A stretch of 64,000 bases of DNA from Gammaproteobacteria bacterium. Its GTDB lineage: Bacteria > Pseudomonadota > Gammaproteobacteria > Steroidobacterales > Steroidobacteraceae. The DNA is taken from positions 1-64,000 of the forward strand of contig JAABQQ010000260.1 of the NCBI GenBank assembly GCA_011391405.1, written 5' to 3'. Of the stretch, positions 17,988 to 26,184 are shown in pieces. Under the pieces are notes generated by a model that saw only the letters and a list, made by a program, of their open reading frames with translations, had not been told where the DNA came from and did not search any database. The position numbers and the translations under genes were made by a program. Position 1 is the first letter of the stretch. Every line of letters starts with the position of its first letter.

Positions 17988-19427
17988 TCAGCCACGGCTC
18001 AGTCTCTCGTAAACATAGAAATCCGCAAACGATGTATTTTTCGGATCGTCCATCGAGCTCGGGTAATCGTTCGGAATGTGCTGTGCCAATGCCCAGCCGT
18101 CTGCTTTGCGATCTATCCAGTCGCTGAACTTCCGGTGTCGCACGTGCGCGACCTGACCCGACCGGTTCAGAGTCTGGTCATTCGACGCATAGATGATGAC
18201 GTACTTTTCCGCGGAGCCGAAGAGCCGTTGCATGTACGCATCAAACACTTCGTCTTCGACCAGGTGGTAAATGACGTCGAGTGACAGGGCAAGTTCCGCT
18301 CTCTCGCCGGCATAGGCCGTCGCGTGCCGGAACTGCTTCGTTGGATCGTTGGGGAATCGCCCCATGCAGGCCTCGATCGCCGTGGCGGCGATGTCGAATC
18401 CGAGATACTGCTCGTAGTGAGCAAGCGTCAGCTGGTTGCCGTCACCGCAACCAAATTCGATCACGCTACGGACTCCATGTCTGGCGACGAAATCATTCAG
18501 AACGCGCGCCTTGAAGTTTGCGAGCCTGCAGTAGGAACCGGGACCGGAGTTGCCACCGCGAGCATAACGGCGCTCCCAATAGGACGCCGATCCCTGGAAT
18601 TTTCTCGACCGTCCGCTCCGGAAGTATCGCCACAACCGCTCGGACAGGCTGCCGCGTCTCGAATCGTCGCGTACCGGCTTACTGCGGCCATGGAACCTGG
18701 CCACCCCTGCTGCGATCATCGCGGAAGCGGCACACTCCAGAATGCCTTTGAGGACTTGCGGAGTGGCCGCCGCAGGTTCGTTCGTAAAGTAGTGATCGGG
18801 ACCGAGTCGCAGCACAAGCGACCACGAAAGTTCCTCCATAGACTCGATGACTTTCCGTCCCTCGCCTTCAGGATCGTAGACCTCGATCTGTGCAAAGCCT
18901 GTATTGCCCTCGAGCAATCCGCGCGCGCCGCGCAACACTGAGAGCTCGTGCCCCTCCACGTCCAGCTTGATAGCGATACGGGAACCGGTCAGCTGGACCA
19001 CCGCATCCAGTAGTTGCGTGCGATAGGTAATCACCTGCTTGAACTTACGTTCGTCATGGATCGTCGTTTCGACGACACCATTTGCCCCAGAGACGTCGCC
19101 GACCAGCCCGAACGGCACATCCCTCGCCGAGTCGGAGAGCACAACCTTGTGACACTGGACTTTCTGCTCCAGACCGTTGAGGCGGACGTTCTCGACGAGA
19201 TGCGTGAACGTCTCTGCCGTTGGTTCGAAGCTATGTACCCGACCCACGGACTTCATCGATGCGACCAGAATCGTGTAGAGCCCGATATTAGCCCCGATGT
19301 CGAAGAACGTGTCGGCGCCAACTTGACGAACCAATTCCCTGAAGACAAACGGCTGTATCGGCTCGTACGCCGAGGTGACGGCGTTACGTTTTGCCGAGAC
19401 TTTCGTCCAACGGAATTCCTCAAACAT
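17988..19427 (-). CDS. Two-domain methyltransferase: FkbM domain fused to a class I methyltransferase
   Basis: 479 residues. The N-terminal half (about 20-220) is an FkbM domain: TFFDIGANIGLYTILVAS, the acidic motif HSFEPTAETF, and IAIKLDVEGHELSVLRGA. After a basic linker (about 250-285) comes a second SAM-binding domain with VIEFGCGDGNQLTL and LSLDVIYHLVEDEVF. Both halves keep their SAM-binding glycine motifs, so both may be active. It converges on the GT4 gene. Such domains O-methylate sugars or small metabolites; a tandem modification of one glycan is an inference. Confidence 0.8.
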   Translation of the reverse strand: MFEEFRWTKVSAKRNAVTSAYEPIQPFVFRELVRQVGADTFFDIGANIGLYTILVASMKSVGRVHSFEPTAETFTHLVENVRLNGLEQKVQCHKVVLSDSARDVPFGLVGDVSGANGVVETTIHDERKFKQVITYRTQLLDAVVQLTGSRIAIKLDVEGHELSVLRGARGLLEGNTGFAQIEVYDPEGEGRKVIESMEELSWSLVLRLGPDHYFTNEPAAATPQVLKGILECAASAMIAAGVARFHGRSKPVRDDSRRGSLSERLWRYFRSGRSRKFQGSASYWERRYARGGNSGPGSYCRLANFKARVLNDFVARHGVRSVIEFGCGDGNQLTLAHYEQYLGFDIAATAIEACMGRFPNDPTKQFRHATAYAGERAELALSLDVIYHLVEDEVFDAYMQRLFGSAEKYVIIYASNDQTLNRSGQVAHVRHRKFSDWIDRKADGWALAQHIPNDYPSSMDDPKNTSFADFYVYERLSRG

Positions 19428-19560
19428 AAAGCTGCATCTCCGACGCTTGATTGCCGAGAGGTTTACCGTGCAGTTTTGCGGCGAGCTTCCGCTGCCGTCC
19501 GTGCCTTGTTTACATGTTAGCCGGCGTAGGGTGTGCGCTGCATGGAGCGGGATTCTGCAC

Positions 19561-20304
19561 TCAGCCGCGCGGTTGCGCGAGATCGAGCAGCATCGATTGC
19601 GGCGGCTCCTCTGCCGGCTCGATCAGCTGCGGCCCCTGGTTGCGCGCATTGCTCACGAGCCGGCACACCCGGTGCGCAACCATTTCGCCCGCCCCGTCAG
19701 CGGTCAGCAGCCGGTCCAGGCGCTCGACATCCTGATTGCGCGGATCGAGCCACTCGCCATAGGCGGAGGCCGGGATGATCACCGGCATCCGGTCGTGGAT
19801 GTGTGCGATCGACTTTGGTGGCGCGGTAGTGATCAGCGTACACGACTCGAGCGGCTCGCCCGTGACCGGGTCTCGCCAGGCTTCCCACAGTGCCGCGAGC
19901 GCGAACGGTCCCCCGCTTGCTGGCCGCAGGAAATAGGGTTGCTTGTCGCGGGGCCCGAGCTGCATCCACTCGTAATACCCATCGGCCGGCACGAGCGCAC
20001 GACGTTTGCGATAAGCCGTGCGGAAGGCGGGCTTCTCGCGCAACGTTTCCGCCCGCGCGTTGATCATGCGTGCGCCGATCGACTTGTCCTTCGCCCAGAC
20101 CGGCACGAGTCCCCAGTAGAGCATCGCCAGGTGCCGCGTTGCCGCGCTGTCGGGCGATGTACCGTCGGGCAGCTCGCGGACCGCCGGGATGAAAGTGGTC
20201 GGCGCGATGTTGTAGCGCGCCTCCATCGCGGGCGTAACGTCCGGCAACCCGAAGAGCCGGACGACGGCTTCGTGGGGCGAGTAGAAGGCGAAGCGACCGC
20301 ACAT
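19561..20304 (-). CDS. yedK: SRAP-domain protein (YedK/HMCES family)
   Basis: 247 residues. This family crosslinks to abasic sites in single-stranded DNA through Cys2, forming a thiazolidine. All hallmarks are visible: MCGRF start (catalytic Cys2), YNIAPT, INARAET (Asn), the glutamate in GYYEW, and the histidine in IHDRMPVII. It is therefore predicted active in protecting replication forks at abasic lesions. The start codon abuts a 9-bp AGGAAGG repeat element at 20308. There are no SOS genes beside it. Confidence 0.93.
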   Translation of the reverse strand: MCGRFAFYSPHEAVVRLFGLPDVTPAMEARYNIAPTTFIPAVRELPDGTSPDSAATRHLAMLYWGLVPVWAKDKSIGARMINARAETLREKPAFRTAYRKRRALVPADGYYEWMQLGPRDKQPYFLRPASGGPFALAALWEAWRDPVTGEPLESCTLITTAPPKSIAHIHDRMPVIIPASAYGEWLDPRNQDVERLDRLLTADGAGEMVAHRVCRLVSNARNQGPQLIEPAEEPPQSMLLDLAQPRG

Positions 20305-20307
20305 GAT

Positions 20308-20452
20308 GAGGAAGGTCAGGAAGGTCAGGAAGGTCAGGAAGGTCAGGAAGGACAGGACGGTGAGGAAGGTGAGGAGGTCGGACGCGCGGTTCCTTCTGGC
20401 CCTTCCTGTCCTTCCTGTCCTTCCTGACCTTCCTCCCCTTCCTCTACTCCCT
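20308..20452. repeat. AGGAAGG/CCTTCCT hairpin-type repeat element, second copy
   Basis: Five or so direct units of AGGAAGGTC, then a middle part near 20370-20395, then about five reverse-complement units (TCCTTCCTG). The layout is the same as at 1371-1494: two opposed arrays of a 9-bp unit, placed between genes. It separates the SRAP gene start from the stop of the ABC permease gene and overlaps the last codons of the latter. Confidence 0.8.
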
Positions 20453-21289
20453 GATGCCCGTGCCCTTGTTCATCAGCCACACGCAGGCTGCGAACAGGAC
20501 CACCACCGACAAGGCCATGATCGCGAACGAAAAGCCGATGTCGACATCGGATTGCCCGAGAAAGCCGTAACGGAAAGCGCTCACCATGTAGAGGATCGGG
20601 TTCGCTTTCGAGACCGCCTGCGCCCACTCGGGCAGCATCTGGATCGAGTAGAAGACGCCGCCGAGGTACGTCATCGGCGTCAGGATGAACGTCGGCACGA
20701 ACGTGATCTGGTCGAAGTTCCTGGCGAAGACGGCGTTGACGAAGCCCCCGAGCGCGAACACGATCGAGGTGAGCAGCACGGCCGCGATCACCACGAACAG
20801 GTGCTCGACGTGCAGGCGCGTGAAAAACAGCGCGATGATCGTCACGATCAGTCCGACCAGCAATCCGCGCAGCATGCCGCCCGCGACGTAGCCCAGCACG
20901 ATCAGCCAGCTGGGCAGCGGCGAGACGAGCAGTTCCTCGATGTGCCGGCCGAACTTGGCGCCGAAGAACGACGACACCACGTTGCCGTAACTGTTGGTGA
21001 TCACGGACATCATGATCAGGCCCGGGGCGATGTACTGCAGGTACGTGAAGCCTCCCATCTGCCCGATCCGCCCGCCGATCAGATTGCCGAAGATGATGAA
21101 GTAAAGAGTCGCCGTGATCACGGGCGGCACCAGCGTCTGGCCCCAGATGCGCATGATGCGGCTGAATTCGCGGATCACGATCGTCGCGAAACCGACCCGG
21201 CGCGCGCGACGCATGTTGACGGCCGTCGTCACTGCGGCGTGACTGCCAGGGACGGCGCCTGGCGTGCGACTCGGCGGCACGGTGCTCAT
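20444..21289 (-). CDS. yadH: ABC-2 type permease (YadH-like)
   Basis: 281 residues with about six transmembrane helices and the ABC-2 family pattern (VIREFSRIMRIWGQTLVPPVI, YLQYIAPGLIMMSV, FGRHIEELLVSPLPSW, PMTYLGGVFYSIQMLPEWAQ). It is the membrane subunit of an exporter whose ATPase is the overlapping upstream gene. YadGH substrates are not established. The 3' end runs into the 20308 repeat element. Confidence 0.9.
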   Translation of the reverse strand: MSTVPPSRTPGAVPGSHAAVTTAVNMRRARRVGFATIVIREFSRIMRIWGQTLVPPVITATLYFIIFGNLIGGRIGQMGGFTYLQYIAPGLIMMSVITNSYGNVVSSFFGAKFGRHIEELLVSPLPSWLIVLGYVAGGMLRGLLVGLIVTIIALFFTRLHVEHLFVVIAAVLLTSIVFALGGFVNAVFARNFDQITFVPTFILTPMTYLGGVFYSIQMLPEWAQAVSKANPILYMVSAFRYGFLGQSDVDIGFSFAIMALSVVVLFAACVWLMNKGTGIRE

Positions 21290-22248
21290 GTGCCCGCCTG
21301 CACAGTCGGTGGTGCGGTCGGCTGGCCACTGCCGACGTCGCGGCCTTCGACGAGGCGCATGAAGAGTTCTTCGAGGCGGTTGGACTTGTTGCGCATGCTC
21401 ACGACTTCACCGCCCGCAGCGGACAAGGCGACGAAGATCTCGTTCAGGTTCTGCTCCTTGTTGACCTCGACCTCGAGCGTCGTCTCGTCCGGCGCCGTCA
21501 CGCGATATCCGGGCAGCGACAGAGTCCTGCGCAGTGGTCCGCGCAGGTTGAGCACGAAGGTCTCCGTCTGCAGCTTGCGCAGGACCGTCGACATGCGGTC
21601 GTTCTCGATGATGCGGCCTTCGTCGATGATCGCGATGTGGCGGCAGAGGTTCTCTGCCTCCTCGAGGTAGTGCGTCGTCAGGATGATCGTGGTGCCCTGC
21701 TCGTTGATCCGGCGCAGGAATTCCCACATCGAACGGCGCACCTCGATGTCCACGCCTGCGGTCGGCTCGTCGAGGATCAGCAGCTGCGGCTCGTGGATCA
21801 GCGCGCGCGCGATCATGAGCCGGCGCTTCATGCCGCCCGACAGGGACCGCGAAATCGTCTCACGCTTGTCCCACAGCTGCAGCTGGTTGAGCCAGTACTC
21901 CATCCGCTCGCGCGCGACGGGGCGCGGGATGCCGTAGAAGCCGGCCTGGTTCAGCAGGATCGTCGAGACTTTCTCGAACTGGTTGAAGTTGATTTCCTGC
22001 GGCACGACACCGAGGCAGGATTTTGCTGCTTCGAGCTCGGAGTCGATGCTGTGCCCGAATACCGTCACCGTGCCGCTCGACTTGTTGACGAGCGACGAGA
22101 CGATGCCGATCGCAGTCGACTTGCCCGCACCGTTCGGCCCGAGCAGCGCGAAAAAATCGCCCTCCTCCACGTCGAGGTCGATGCCTTTCAAGGCCTGGAC
22201 CCCATTGTTGTACGTCTTGCAAAGCTGGCGCAGCGACAAGGCCTTCAT
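21286..22248 (-). CDS. yadG: ABC transporter ATP-binding protein (YadG-like)
   Basis: 320 residues. Walker A is GPNGAGKS, the signature is SLSGGMKRRLMIARAL, Walker B is LLILDEPTAGVD, and the switch histidine is in TTHYLEEAE. A C-terminal extension of about 80 residues is typical of ABC-2 exporters of the YadG/NodI group. The stop overlaps the permease start by 4 bp. The ATG at 22248 gives the family N-terminus MKALSLRQLCKTY; the reading frame stays open further upstream but that part does not look like this family. Confidence 0.92.
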   Translation of the reverse strand: MKALSLRQLCKTYNNGVQALKGIDLDVEEGDFFALLGPNGAGKSTAIGIVSSLVNKSSGTVTVFGHSIDSELEAAKSCLGVVPQEINFNQFEKVSTILLNQAGFYGIPRPVARERMEYWLNQLQLWDKRETISRSLSGGMKRRLMIARALIHEPQLLILDEPTAGVDIEVRRSMWEFLRRINEQGTTIILTTHYLEEAENLCRHIAIIDEGRIIENDRMSTVLRKLQTETFVLNLRGPLRRTLSLPGYRVTAPDETTLEVEVNKEQNLNEIFVALSAAGGEVVSMRNKSNRLEELFMRLVEGRDVGSGQPTAPPTVQAGT

Positions 22249-22301
22249 GGCGGGACGGACGTTCACGGGAGGGGAGCGAAGGGTAATGTGCGGGCACCTC
22301 G

Positions 22302-23018
22302 TCAGCAAGGAACGTCGGTGTCGTCCGCGGGTCCCCTGCGGTGAGTCGGGCGTGCGCGACGCGCAGGACCACCGCGCGCGATGACCGGATCGCGCTCGCA
22401 GTGCCCGAGCAGGCACAACCCCGCCGAATAGGCCCAGTTCAAGTCGGCCTGCACCGTGCCTGCCGCAGCTTCGGCCAGCAAGCTCCAGTAACGCGAGTGC
22501 CCGGGCCATCGCGGACGCACCAACCCGGGCCACGAGGCAAGCCGAAACGAATCGGACGGCGTCAGCGCGGACAGGCGCGCCTCGGATGTCGACCCCAGCC
22601 CGAACGCAATGCGTGACGAGAACGGCAGGCTCTCGGCAAGCCTGCGCGCCACGCCGAGCGCGACCAGGCCGAACGAACGACGGGTCTCACCCCGCGCGCG
22701 GTCGGCGAAGTCCGCATCGGTGTCCGCGACGGACTCGAGACGCCAGGGCGGAGCCTCGTCATCCCGTGGCAGTGCGAGCTCAAAAAGCGAGATCGGGCTG
22801 CACGCGGCACGTTCCCGGGCCTCCGCCGGGACTTCGGCCAGTCGCCTCACGGTTGCCGTTGGTAACTGGAACCAGCAGTCGACCCCGTGTGCGGGGTCGA
22901 GGGCGTGGGCCAGGAACAGGCGATTGAGGTCCGCAATATCCCGGCGAACAGCCGAATTAAGCAGATTGCCCTGGTGCAGCCAGGCGGAATTGAACGGCGT
23001 CAGTCTCGATTCAGTCAT
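22302..23018 (-). CDS. FlhD-like protein, apparently two FlhD-like units in one chain
   Basis: 238 residues. Residues about 20-82 follow the FlhD pattern: DIADLNRLFLAHAL, then WFQLP, an LAEVPAEARERAA helix, and a hydrophobic strand ISLFELAL. E. coli FlhD has DINLSYLLLAQRL, FRLGI, LAALTLPQMVKLAE, CHFRF in the same order. Residues about 117-171 repeat the pattern weakly (LVALGVARRLAES, RIAFGLG, ARLSALTPSDSFRLASW, LVRPRW), suggesting an internal duplication, i.e. a fused FlhD dimer. GGAG precedes the ATG. It is divergent from the FlhC-like gene across a 108-bp region with two inverted repeats. The FlhD assignment is my own alignment by eye. Confidence 0.55.
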   Translation of the reverse strand: MTESRLTPFNSAWLHQGNLLNSAVRRDIADLNRLFLAHALDPAHGVDCWFQLPTATVRRLAEVPAEARERAACSPISLFELALPRDDEAPPWRLESVADTDADFADRARGETRRSFGLVALGVARRLAESLPFSSRIAFGLGSTSEARLSALTPSDSFRLASWPGLVRPRWPGHSRYWSLLAEAAAGTVQADLNWAYSAGLCLLGHCERDPVIARGGPARRARPTHRRGPADDTDVPC

Positions 23019-23031
23019 GGTCAATACTCCG

Positions 23032-23055
23032 TATATGGTCCAAACGGACCATATA
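23032..23055. promoter_or_regulatory. Inverted repeat 1 (TATATGGTCC-N4-GGACCATATA)
   Basis: A perfect 10-bp inverted repeat with a 4-bp centre, 14 bp upstream of the FlhD-like start. It shares the core TATGGTC/GACCATA with the second repeat at 23074-23093. The two centres (23043.5 and 23083.5) are exactly 40 bp apart, so a regulator could bind both on one face of the helix. It is probably an operator for the divergent pair. Confidence 0.75.
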
Positions 23056-23073
23056 TGGATATAGAATCTCATG

Positions 23074-23093
23074 TATGGTCTGGATAGACCATA
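23074..23093. promoter_or_regulatory. Inverted repeat 2 (TATGGTCT-N4-AGACCATA)
   Basis: A perfect 8-bp inverted repeat with a 4-bp centre, 33 bp upstream of the FlhC-like start, and a close copy of the repeat at 23032-23055. Between the repeats lies the AT-rich sequence GGATATAGAAT, which could hold a -10 element. Confidence 0.75.
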
Positions 23094-23126
23094 TGTGGCC
23101 AAAACATTAAGAATGGGAGAAAGGCC

Positions 23127-23672
23127 ATGAGAATCACGGACAGCCGCTATGATCGCGATCGCCTGCGGCTGGCGGTCGCCCACCGGATGATCGCGCTGGA
23201 AGCCCGCACCCGCACCATCCGGGTTGCGACACAGCTTTCGGACGACAGGATCCGACGCATGTATCGCGACTATTTTGCCGCGATCGGCGGCAACCTCGTG
23301 CGGCGCCGGCGCGGTAAATCGCCGCGGCAGATGTCGTATTTCCGGCGTTCGCTCGAGCACGAACAGCAGGCGGCGCTGCTGGGCTCCCTGCTGCGGCTCT
23401 GCAGCCTGCTGCAACGGTATCCCAACGGCTTCCGGCCGGCGCTGGAGGACATCGGCTGCTTCTGCGATGCGTACGAGACCTACCGGGGACTCTGGTCCGA
23501 AGGTCACATCTCGTTCGAGCACGCGTGGCACCTTTGGCAGGTTTTCTGCCACAACGACGAGTTCGTGCTGTCGAACTGCCCCGACTGCGAATCCCTCTGG
23601 CTGCAGGACACACTGGAGATCCTCCCGTACAACTGTTCGGCATGCAGGCGAGGTCTGCCGGCCCGCACATGA
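23127..23672 (+). CDS. FlhC-like transcriptional regulator
   Basis: 181 residues. The N-terminal helix pattern IALEARTRTIRVATQLSDDRIRRMYR parallels FlhC ([24 protein letters not shown]). The KSPRQMSYF and ISFEHAWHLWQVF segments align with PPKGMLPFS and the RAWTLVRF region. The C-terminal zinc site is intact: C151-x2-C154 and C170-x2-C173, matching the four Cys of FlhC with nearly the same spacing. Canonical FlhC binds DNA with FlhD as FlhD4C2 to switch on flagellar genes. Here no flagellar gene is nearby, and the partner-like gene is divergent rather than co-transcribed. GGGAG lies 8 bp before the ATG. Confidence 0.8.
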   Translation: MRITDSRYDRDRLRLAVAHRMIALEARTRTIRVATQLSDDRIRRMYRDYFAAIGGNLVRRRRGKSPRQMSYFRRSLEHEQQAALLGSLLRLCSLLQRYPNGFRPALEDIGCFCDAYETYRGLWSEGHISFEHAWHLWQVFCHNDEFVLSNCPDCESLWLQDTLEILPYNCSACRRGLPART

Positions 23673-23733
23673 CGAGGGGCAGTGGGCAGGGGCCGCGCTA
23701 AACTCGCGATCCCCTCGCCTCTTTGTAGCGGCC

Positions 23734-24696
23734 GTGCCTGCACCACCCAACGTCTTCGCTGGACCGTACCTGGATCGCATTGCGCACCTGCGCAAGGACG
23801 AGGCGTTCGTGGCCGATGCCCTGCGCGGCGCCAGGGCCCGCATCGTGCCCGTGCACGAGTCGCGCATCCTAGTGCAGCGCGGCCCTGACGGTTGGTCGGC
23901 GGTATTTGCAACGTCAATGGATCTCTTGAGGCTGCCTGCGCTCGCCGCCGAACCCGTGCTGCTGGGCCGTTTCGACGATTGCGTCTATTTCGCCGCCGAA
24001 GTGGCAAGCCCGGAACCGGTGCAGGCGCTGTTCGCGACAGGCTCGGTCAGGTTCGAGGATCTCCGCATGGCCGGCGGACAGTTGCCGGACCAGCAGGCCG
24101 GCGTGCTCGCGTATGCGCGCGCCATGCTCTACTGGCGCAGTCGTCACCGTAACTGTGGCGCGTGCGGTGCGCCAACTCGCGTCGCCAGCGCCGGCCACGT
24201 CATGAAGTGCACGAACGACGCCTGCGGCATCGATCATTTTCCGCGCCTGGATCCCGCCATCATCGTGCTGGCCACGGATGGCGAGCGGGCATTGCTCGGC
24301 CGCCAGGCCTCGTGGCCAGCCGGGCGGTATTCGACGATCGCGGGCTTCGTCGAACCCGGCGAGAGCCTGGAAGACGCCGTGGCCCGCGAAGTGCTGGAAG
24401 AGACCGGCGTGACGGTGCTCGAATCGACCTACCACTCGTCGCAACCGTGGCCGTTCCCGTCGTCGCTGATGATCGGCTTTACGGCGTTCGCCGCTGCGGA
24501 GCCGGTTCCACGCGCGGACGAGGAACTCGAGGACGTCCGCTGGTTCACTCGCCAGGAAATCGCCGCAGGGTTTCCCGGACTGCCACCGCCGCAGTCCGTT
24601 TCGTTCCGACTGATCGAACACTGGTACGACTCCGGTTCGAACCTGCCCCTGGCGCAGACACCCGGCATCACGCTCTGGGGCTCGCGGCGCGGCTGA
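23734..24696 (+). CDS. nudC: NAD+/NADH diphosphatase (NudC; RNA deNADding enzyme)
   Basis: 320 residues. NudC hydrolyses NAD(H) to NMN and AMP and removes NAD caps from RNA. An N-terminal domain is followed by a zinc ribbon (CGACG ... KCTNDAC) near residues 140-165. The Nudix box GFVEPGESLEDAVAREVLEETGV is complete. The family-specific SQPWPFPSSLMIGF motif just after it is also present. I place the start at GTG 23734. A TAAACT hexamer near 23698 could be its -10, giving a short leader without a clear Shine-Dalgarno. Confidence 0.93.
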   Translation: MPAPPNVFAGPYLDRIAHLRKDEAFVADALRGARARIVPVHESRILVQRGPDGWSAVFATSMDLLRLPALAAEPVLLGRFDDCVYFAAEVASPEPVQALFATGSVRFEDLRMAGGQLPDQQAGVLAYARAMLYWRSRHRNCGACGAPTRVASAGHVMKCTNDACGIDHFPRLDPAIIVLATDGERALLGRQASWPAGRYSTIAGFVEPGESLEDAVAREVLEETGVTVLESTYHSSQPWPFPSSLMIGFTAFAAAEPVPRADEELEDVRWFTRQEIAAGFPGLPPPQSVSFRLIEHWYDSGSNLPLAQTPGITLWGSRRG

Positions 24697-24732
24697 CAAC
24701 GGCCTGCTACCCGCAACCTTCGCAGTCGTATC

Positions 24733-25503
24733 GTGACGCTGGCCATTTTTCTCGTGCTCGTCGCCGCGTTCGGCGCCGGTTTCATCGACGCACTGGCGGG
24801 CGGTGGCGGCCTGATCCAGCTGCCCGCGCTGTTTGCGACGTTTCCGCAGGCACCGCATACCACCTTGCTTGGTACCGGCAAGCTCGCTGGATTCGCGGGC
24901 ACCTCGAGCGCGATTGCCCGGTTCATCCGGCACGTACGACTCGATTGGGGCCTGCTGCTGCCGGCCGCGGGAGGTGCATTTGCCGCCGCTCTCGTCGGTG
25001 CGTGGCTTGCGACGGGCGTTTCACCGGAGCGGTTCCGCGCGCTCGTGCCGCTGCTGCTGAGCCTCGTGCTCGTCTACACGCTGCTGAACAAGGACCTGGG
25101 CCGCGACCACCGTCCACGTGCCCTCGGTCGAAACGGCCGGTGGCTCGCTGCGGGCACCGCGGGAATCATCGGCTTGTACGACGGATTCTTCGGGCCGGGT
25201 ACCGGCAGCTTCCTGGTCTTCCTGTTCGTCCGCTTGTTCGGGCTCGACTTCCTGCACGCATCGGCCTCGGCCAAGATCGTCAATGCCGCCACCAATGCCG
25301 CGGCCATCATCCTTTTCGGGCTGACCGGCGAACTGTATTGGCTGCTGGGTCTCGCGATGTCGGTCTGCAACATCGTCGGCGCGCAGTTCGGCAGCCACCT
25401 TGCGATCCGGCGCGGCAGCGCCCTCGTGCGTAAGGTATTCATGGTCGTCGTGTTCGCGCTGATCACGAAGACGGCGTGGGACGCCATCCGACTGCACCTG
25501 TAA
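24733..25503 (+). CDS. TSUP-family sulfite/organosulfur exporter-like permease (YfcA-type)
   Basis: 256 residues, about eight hydrophobic segments. The two halves each start with the TSUP repeat: AGFIDALAGGGGLIQLPAL and GLYDGFFGPGTGSFLVFLFV. The TauE/SafE family moves sulfite, sulfoacetate or related anions; the substrate is not predictable. It starts with GTG, 36 bp after nudC, so it may be co-transcribed with it. Confidence 0.88.
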   Translation: MTLAIFLVLVAAFGAGFIDALAGGGGLIQLPALFATFPQAPHTTLLGTGKLAGFAGTSSAIARFIRHVRLDWGLLLPAAGGAFAAALVGAWLATGVSPERFRALVPLLLSLVLVYTLLNKDLGRDHRPRALGRNGRWLAAGTAGIIGLYDGFFGPGTGSFLVFLFVRLFGLDFLHASASAKIVNAATNAAAIILFGLTGELYWLLGLAMSVCNIVGAQFGSHLAIRRGSALVRKVFMVVVFALITKTAWDAIRLHL

Positions 25504-25569
25504 GCCGGCACGCCGTCAAGACCGCTAGAATGTGCGGGCGGGGGTAGTCGCGCGGTTGAGGTGGGAAAC

Positions 25570-26175
25570 ATGGACCTTTCTTGGACGACGTTCGCCGGCA
25601 TCGCGCTCGGTATCGGCCTCGCGGCGGCCACGGGCTTCCGTGTGTTCCTGCCGCTGCTGATTGCCGGGCTCGCCGCGCACTTCGGCTTCATCCCGCTGTC
25701 GGAGAACTTCCAGTGGCTCGCAAGCATTCCGGCGCTGGCGATGCTCGGTACGGCAGCGGCTGCGGAAATCCTCGCGTATTACATTCCAGGCGTGGACCAC
25801 GCACTCGACGTCATGGCGGGCCCCGCTACGCTGGTGGCCGGCGCGGTTGCAAGCGCCGCGGTGATGACAGACCTGCCGCCGAGCATCGTCTGGCCCGTCG
25901 CGATCATCGGCGGCAGCGGGATTGCGGGCTTGACCAAAGGCAGTTCGGCGCTCATCCGCGCCAAGTCCAGCCTGATGACGGGAGGTCTGGGCAATCCCGT
26001 GGTCTCTACCGCAGAAACGATCGGCGCTACAGGCCTGTCGCTGTTCGCCATTGCGTTGCCCCTGGTCGCGCTAGTGCTGATCGTCGTGCTGCTCGTCTGG
26101 GTGGTGCGCAAGACGGGACGCTTTTTCTTCGGACGCCGCAAGGTCGACGTCATCGCTGCGCCGCGGGAGCGCTGA
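25570..26175 (+). CDS. DUF4126 family membrane protein
   Basis: 201 residues, four to five hydrophobic segments, with the family start FAGIALGIGLAAATGFRVFLPLL. A conserved GNPVVSTAE stretch lies near residue 140. A basic C-terminal tail (RKTGRFFFGRRK) should face the cytoplasm. GAGGTGGG lies before the ATG at 25570, and TAGAAT at 25526-25531 could be the -10. Function of the family is unknown. Confidence 0.8.
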   Translation: MDLSWTTFAGIALGIGLAAATGFRVFLPLLIAGLAAHFGFIPLSENFQWLASIPALAMLGTAAAAEILAYYIPGVDHALDVMAGPATLVAGAVASAAVMTDLPPSIVWPVAIIGGSGIAGLTKGSSALIRAKSSLMTGGLGNPVVSTAETIGATGLSLFAIALPLVALVLIVVLLVWVVRKTGRFFFGRRKVDVIAAPRER

Positions 26176-26184
26176 GCGGGGTTT

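Noticed and set aside
20308-20452. CRISPR-like array
   Set aside because: Units are only 9 bp with no spacers, and the two halves are reverse complements of each other.
22249-22533. N-terminal extension of the YadG-like ATPase upstream of 22248
   Set aside because: The frame is open but the added residues are unlike this family, lack an ATG with a Shine-Dalgarno, and overlap the 3' end of the FlhD-like gene.
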